This document shows, in pieces, positions 7,315-11,075 of a stretch of DNA of 11,075 nt. The notes below the pieces were generated by a model, which searched no databases, was not told the origin of the DNA, and saw only the letters and a list, made by a program, of their open reading frames with translations. A program made the translations under genes and the position numbers. Positions within the stretch are counted from its first letter, which is position 1; each line of letters begins with the position of its first letter. Source of the stretch: Pirellulaceae bacterium (GTDB lineage: Bacteria > Planctomycetota > Planctomycetia > Pirellulales > Pirellulaceae); NCBI GenBank assembly GCA_013002105.1, contig JABDKS010000423.1, positions 1-11,075 of the forward strand, in the 5' to 3' direction.

Positions 7315-7704
7315 ATGCTACGAATTCAAATCACCACCGGCAGCAGCTTACCGATCTATCGGCAAGTGGTTGATCAGATTCGCCAGGCAGTCGCCACTGG
7401 CACTCTGGAGGTCGGTCATGCGTTGCCCAGCGTGCGTGCCCTGGCGGGTGAATTGGTGGTCAATCCCAACACCATCGCAAAGGCCTATGCCGCCCTGGTC
7501 CGCGATGGCGTGCTGGAAAGCCAGCAAGGACGCGGGTACTTCGTTGCCGCTCGACGCGACATTTACACGCGTAAAGAACGTCAGCGGCGACTCGAAGAAT
7601 TGCTGGACCCATTCTTGGCCGAAGCCCTGACACTCGGTTTCGACGCTGAACAAATTTTGCAGGAAGTCGACAAACGTTTGCAACGATTGCGATCAAAAAC
7701 CTAA
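7315..7704 (+). CDS. GntR-family transcriptional regulator, YtrA subfamily
   Basis: A 129-residue DNA-binding regulator. The N-terminal winged helix-turn-helix covers about residues 10-78: IYRQVVDQIRQAVA (first helix), LPSVRALA (37-44), NPNTIAKAY (50-58, recognition helix) and GRGYFVA (72-78, wing). The C-terminal tail is only about 50 residues (82-129), charged and helical, which is the hallmark of the YtrA subfamily and too short for a FadR- or HutC-type ligand domain. ATG at 7315 gives the usual family N-terminus (MLRIQ...LPIYRQ). No clear ribosome site is visible. It is first in an operon with an ABC ATPase 51 bp downstream, the standard context for YtrA proteins, which repress their own ABC transporter operon. 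The inverted repeat at 7156-7178 is a likely target. The inducing signal is unknown; YtrA-linked systems are often tied to cell-wall antibiotics. Confidence 0.93.
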   Translation: MLRIQITTGSSLPIYRQVVDQIRQAVATGTLEVGHALPSVRALAGELVVNPNTIAKAYAALVRDGVLESQQGRGYFVAARRDIYTRKERQRRLEELLDPFLAEALTLGFDAEQILQEVDKRLQRLRSKT

Positions 7705-7755
7705 ACGTCCGCTCCTGGCCGAATAAAAAACCTCGCGAAGAAAGCAAGCCACCTG

Positions 7756-8742
7756 ATGTCAGACAGCGCTATCCAATCCGATCAGGTAAACCAAACCGAC
7801 CGGGTCATCCAAACCGATCGGCTGAGTCGTTACTTCGCCGCCCACGCGGTCGTACGGGATTTGAATATGCAGGTTCCCGCCGGGCAGGTGACTGCCTTGT
7901 TGGGGCTCAATGGTGCCGGCAAAACAACGACGATTCGAATCATCATGGGACTATTGCGGCCCACCCGCGGAACCTGCCACGTCTTGGGTGAAGACACCGC
8001 GACGATGTCTCCCGAGACACGCCGTCGGATCGGATACATGGTCGAAGGTCACTTTCTGTATCCGTCGATGCGTATCCACGAGTGCGAACGATTCCAAAGG
8101 GCAGCCTATCGAAAAGGCGACGATGGTCACTGGGACGACCGCTTGTTCGCGCAGATCATTCAACACTTTGGCATCCCCGACGCCGCACGTATCGGAGAAA
8201 TCAGCCGTGGACAGCGTGCCGGGGTGGCGCTGGCGATGGTTCTCGCTCCGGATCCCGAATTGCTGGTCTTGGATGACCCGGCGTTGGGCCTGGATCCCAT
8301 CAGCCGCCGGGCGCTGAACCAAACACTGATCGAATTTGCCGGCAATGGAAAACGAACCGTCCTGCTGAGCACTCATTTGCTGGACGATGTCGAACGAGTG
8401 GCCGACCGCGTGATGGTGTTGGTCGACGGGCGTCTGCAAGTCGATGCGGGGATGGATGAATTCCATCGCCGCATTCGAGGCTACGACGTGATGGTTGACA
8501 CAGTCGATGACAAACAACTCGCATCGATCGCAGGATTGATCGAAGCACGCCGCATCGGTGATCGACTGCAGCTTTCGATCGCCGACGCCGACGCGGAAAC
8601 CGAAGCCGCATTGAATCGACTCGGGGCCACATCGATCGAACCGGTGGAGCTGACTTTCTCTGACGGCGTGCTTGCGTATCTCGCCCGCCAACGACAGGAC
8701 ATCTCGTTCTTGACACAAGACCGCACGGGGGCCGCCCAATGA
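7756..8742 (+). CDS. ABC transporter ATP-binding protein (ABC-2 type) with altered catalytic motifs
   Basis: The 328-residue nucleotide-binding subunit, expected to energise the membrane protein encoded immediately downstream. The ABC domain runs from about residue 18 to 230, followed by a C-terminal extension of about 100 residues typical of ABC-2/DrrA-like ATPases. Walker A is GLNGAGKTT (50-58). The Q-loop position carries E97 (IGYMVE). The signature is ISRGQ (149-153) instead of LSGGQ. Walker B is LLVLDDPALGLDP (169-181) with D174 where the catalytic Glu is normally found, and the switch His is H207 (STHLL). The first residues hold three copies of a six-residue repeat (from 7771), encoded by 18-bp tandem units. 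The stop overlaps the next start as ATGA (8739-8742), implying translational coupling. I recall Asp-Asp Walker B motifs from other planctomycete ATPases of this type, so it is probably functional, but this is not proven. Confidence 0.92.
   Translation: MSDSAIQSDQVNQTDRVIQTDRLSRYFAAHAVVRDLNMQVPAGQVTALLGLNGAGKTTTIRIIMGLLRPTRGTCHVLGEDTATMSPETRRRIGYMVEGHFLYPSMRIHECERFQRAAYRKGDDGHWDDRLFAQIIQHFGIPDAARIGEISRGQRAGVALAMVLAPDPELLVLDDPALGLDPISRRALNQTLIEFAGNGKRTVLLSTHLLDDVERVADRVMVLVDGRLQVDAGMDEFHRRIRGYDVMVDTVDDKQLASIAGLIEARRIGDRLQLSIADADAETEAALNRLGATSIEPVELTFSDGVLAYLARQRQDISFLTQDRTGAAQ
7771..7824 (+). repeat. Three imperfect 18-bp tandem units inside the ABC ATPase gene
   Basis: Units lie at 7771-7788, 7789-7806 and 7807-7824, sharing the core CCAAACCGAT with a few substitutions. 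They encode IQSDQV, NQTDRV and IQTDRL. The third copy is the normal first strand of the ABC domain; the first two look like duplications that lengthened the N-terminus. Confidence 0.6.
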
Positions 8743-10859
8743 ATGCCATTTTTCGTAAAGAACTGCGAGATATCTTGCGATGGTCGCCGATGGGAATGTT
8801 GCTGCTGAGCGCCTTGTTTTGGCACGCAACACCCCGGCAGTTACACAACGTGACGACCATCGAGTCGTCCTATGTGATGACCGTCGGGATCGGGTGCTGT
8901 GTCATCGCCGTCGCGCTCGGGTTACTGCAAAGCGTATTGGACGCACGCACCGATGCGAGAGGCTATCTGCTGCATCGTCCGTTGCCGACATCGACGATCT
9001 TTTGGGCAAAACTCCTGGCTGGTTTTGTCGGGTACCTCGCCTGTCTGATCCCACCTCTGCTTTGCACGGTGGCCTATCTGCAGTGGAAAGGGATCGAGCA
9101 GTTGCCCACCAGTGGGCTGCAGTTGATTCCGCTGGTCTTCCTCTCGCTGATCATCTTCATCTTTCACCCAGCGGCCATCTGGATGGTCCATCGCGATGCT
9201 CGTTGGATCGGTACTCGAACACTACCGATGGCGTTGGCTGCGACCGGTGTGCTTGCGGCGGCACCCATTTTGACCGAGGTCAGTACGGCCAGGTCGGCAT
9301 TGATGTTGGGGGTGGTTACTACATTGCATTGCGTCGTGATTGTATTGGCGGCCCGCCATGTGTTCGTCCATCAATCTTTTTCGCCGCCGTATTCGTCCCC
9401 CGAATCGATGTCGCGCTCGCGCGGAATCGGGCTGTTCGTCGCCAGCGTTGTCGTCGTAACGACGCTGAGCGTCACCGCCGTATCAATGCGACCGACGTCC
9501 GGTCCGCGCTCTGCCATCACGACGTATCGTTTTGCGCTCAGCACCGACGGCGAACCCTGGGAAATTGCCGAGACGTACCAGTACCCGAACTACACAGAGA
9601 AGACGACCCGCCTGGGCCGACCGATTCGGACCGACGGCCAATCAAACCAAGCATTTGCGTCGCTGCCACCATCGTGGCAGGAAGCCCCTCGTCAACAATT
9701 CATTAACACATCACTGGGTGGTTTCAAAAAGTTCTACCCAAAGCCCTTTCACTACGTTGCTCAGTTCAACACGAGCGATGTGCAATACGACTACCTGACG
9801 TTGTACGAACATGAAGGACGATTGTTGGCATACCAAGCGGGTCGCGGATTGACGGCTGTGATCACGCCGGACGGGATTTTTGTCCCCGGGCAATCCACCA
9901 CGGGCACCTTTCACAACGTGCAGGGCATCGCGTCCACGTTATCGCCCAAGAAAAATGTTTGGATTCACCTGACCGGTGCTCCACTGTTGATCGATTCATC
10001 GGGCATTTATCAACTGGACTTCGAAACCCGGCAGATCCATCAACTGATCGACCGCACGACAAAACGCGCGACAGTCGCGTTGCCGACGGAGAACCAAAAC
10101 GGACATCTGTTCGTGATTCATGACGACCGATTGATCCGCTACGACATTCACTCCGCGGATCCCGACAAAAACTTAACCCGTGGTGACGATGACGTCGTCA
10201 CCAAAACCAACACCTATCTGTTACCGTTGGTTTCGTTGGAGTCGACAAAAGAGTGGAACCTGAGCGGTGATCGATTGGACAAACTGACCGAGCTGGCTCA
10301 AACCCAGCAGGGCGTCTCGGCGCTCGCCTACGCCGAATTCGGTCAGACTCCGTTTCAGATTTTTGCAGCGGACAATTCGCTGAAAGTCGATGCGACTTAT
10401 GTGCCAACCCCGACCGACCGCGGCCATTTGGCGGGGATTGAGATGCTGTCCGTGCCGCCGATGGTGGTTGCCGCAACCTTTTTGGTGGGATATTTGTGGT
10501 CGATGCCGACCTCGCCGCCCGGTGGGATTCTCTGGATCGCCATCGGAATGATGGTGGTCAGCATCGTGTCGGCCGGTCTGACCTACTGGCTCGCATCGCG
10601 ACGTCGACTTTCGCCGCGTGCAAAAACTCTTTGGACATTGCTGGCGGCGGCGGCAGGTTTGGGTGCCGCTCTGGCGATCATTGCCATCTACGGTCGCCGC
10701 GTGTGCCAAACGTGTGACAAATGCGATTCGATGCGCCCGATTGACGAAGATCTCTGCTGGTCATGCGGTGCCGCGTGGGACGCGCCGGAGCGCGAAGGCA
10801 TCGAACTTTTTAGCGACAACTTGTCGGCAAGCACCCAGTGGGAAGAATCGCCAGCGTAA
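8739..10859 (+). CDS. Large ABC-2-like permease with extracytoplasmic domain and C-terminal zinc ribbon
   Basis: A 706-residue membrane protein, the predicted partner of the ATPase with which it overlaps by ATGA. Its N-terminus (MNAIFRKELRDILRW) has the short amphipathic FRKELR start seen in many ABC-2 permeases. Hydrophobic segments lie at about 17-30, 47-66, 87-113, 127-150, 161-180, 187-206 and 228-249. A hydrophilic domain of about 320 residues (250-570) follows, with beta-rich phrases such as DYLTLYEHEGRLLAYQ and GHLFVIHDDRLIRYDI that suggest a propeller-like fold. Three more membrane segments follow (571-590, 597-618, 630-651), then CxxC pairs C659/C662 and C673/C676, with an extra C656, forming a zinc-ribbon tail. 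Seven then three helices would put the large domain outside the cytoplasm and the ribbon inside. ABC-2 permeases are normally 250-400 residues, so this is an enlarged or fused form. The substrate is unknown; the permease role rests mainly on context and the N-terminal half. Confidence 0.8.
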   Translation: MNAIFRKELRDILRWSPMGMLLLSALFWHATPRQLHNVTTIESSYVMTVGIGCCVIAVALGLLQSVLDARTDARGYLLHRPLPTSTIFWAKLLAGFVGYLACLIPPLLCTVAYLQWKGIEQLPTSGLQLIPLVFLSLIIFIFHPAAIWMVHRDARWIGTRTLPMALAATGVLAAAPILTEVSTARSALMLGVVTTLHCVVIVLAARHVFVHQSFSPPYSSPESMSRSRGIGLFVASVVVVTTLSVTAVSMRPTSGPRSAITTYRFALSTDGEPWEIAETYQYPNYTEKTTRLGRPIRTDGQSNQAFASLPPSWQEAPRQQFINTSLGGFKKFYPKPFHYVAQFNTSDVQYDYLTLYEHEGRLLAYQAGRGLTAVITPDGIFVPGQSTTGTFHNVQGIASTLSPKKNVWIHLTGAPLLIDSSGIYQLDFETRQIHQLIDRTTKRATVALPTENQNGHLFVIHDDRLIRYDIHSADPDKNLTRGDDDVVTKTNTYLLPLVSLESTKEWNLSGDRLDKLTELAQTQQGVSALAYAEFGQTPFQIFAADNSLKVDATYVPTPTDRGHLAGIEMLSVPPMVVAATFLVGYLWSMPTSPPGGILWIAIGMMVVSIVSAGLTYWLASRRRLSPRAKTLWTLLAAAAGLGAALAIIAIYGRRVCQTCDKCDSMRPIDEDLCWSCGAAWDAPEREGIELFSDNLSASTQWEESPA

Positions 10860-10883
10860 ACGCGGATGCCGCGTCAGCATTTT
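10860..10883 (+). terminator. Weak terminator-like hairpin after the permease gene
   Basis: ACGCGG-ATG-CCGCGT (10860-10874) starts at the base after the permease stop codon, a six-pair GC-rich stem with a three-base loop. A run of four T occurs only five bases later (10880-10883). The T tract is short and offset, so the call is tentative. Confidence 0.35.
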
Positions 10884-11075
10884 CATCCCTGATGTTGGCA
10901 CGCCGGCAACGTGGTCGCCGAGACATCGCGAACACCTCGGCCGGTGGGAACCTTGTCTTTACCCACAAGTCGGCTTTTGCAATCAACACTTTACCCTCCC
11001 GCGCATATGACTTTCCATTGGAAAACACGCTGTCGCGCTCGGGGTCGGTGGTGAGCCTAAGCGAGCCAACGGGGA
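10884..11075. other. Gene-free 3' end of the window
   Basis: No credible gene on either strand. The last 36 bases hold two GAGCC words (11053-11057, 11064-11068) flanking TAAGC. The phrase resembles repeats I associate with planctomycete intergenic DNA, but this cannot be confirmed from one copy. Confidence 0.3.

Noticed and set aside
7016..7630. 204-codon plus-strand frame overlapping the GntR gene
   Set aside because: It runs through the promoter and operator and covers the GntR gene in another frame, with a low-complexity translation and no domain.
7951..8832. 293-codon minus-strand frame
   Set aside because: It is antisense to the ABC ATPase, whose Walker and signature motifs fix the coding strand.
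8780..9706. 308-codon plus-strand frame overlapping the permease gene
   Set aside because: It is a shifted frame inside the permease gene, whose own frame shows regular membrane segments and couples to the ATPase by ATGA.

Overview
The window looks like chromosomal DNA of a planctomycete, most likely Pirellulales (Rhodopirellula-like). This is inferred from the moderately GC-rich composition, weak or absent Shine-Dalgarno sequences, the style of the GspE/PilT/GspF paralogues, an ABC ATPase with an Asp-Asp Walker B, and an interspersed palindromic repeat of a type I associate with planctomycetes. No RNA gene, CRISPR array, transposase or integrase was seen.

Positions 1-6587 hold a minus-strand block of type IV pilus / type II secretion motor genes. 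In transcription order these are: a GspE/PilB ATPase (6587-4833), a gene-free gap of about 640 bp, the retraction ATPase pilT (4165-3056, TTG start), a good Rho-independent terminator (3048-3010), a second GspE/PilB ATPase with a c-di-GMP-type N-terminal domain (2962-1244), and the platform protein pilC/gspF (1170 to the window edge, incomplete). Together they supply two candidate extension motors, one retraction motor and the inner-membrane platform. Pilins, secretin and alignment proteins are not in the window.

Positions 6588-7314 form the divergent spacer between the pilus block and a plus-strand operon. It holds four 15-bp tandem repeats, a hairpin-rich interspersed element, and a promoter whose -10 box is overlapped by an inverted repeat that probably serves as the operator of the next gene.

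Positions 7315-10859 hold a compact three-gene plus-strand operon: a YtrA-type GntR repressor, an ABC-2 type ATPase with several altered catalytic motifs, and, overlapping it by ATGA, a 706-residue permease. The permease carries an extracytoplasmic domain of about 320 residues and a cytoplasmic zinc ribbon. This is the least familiar system in the window. By analogy to YtrA-linked ABC systems it may sense or export something at the cell envelope, but its substrate cannot be read from the sequence. The last 216 bp contain a weak terminator-like hairpin and no gene.
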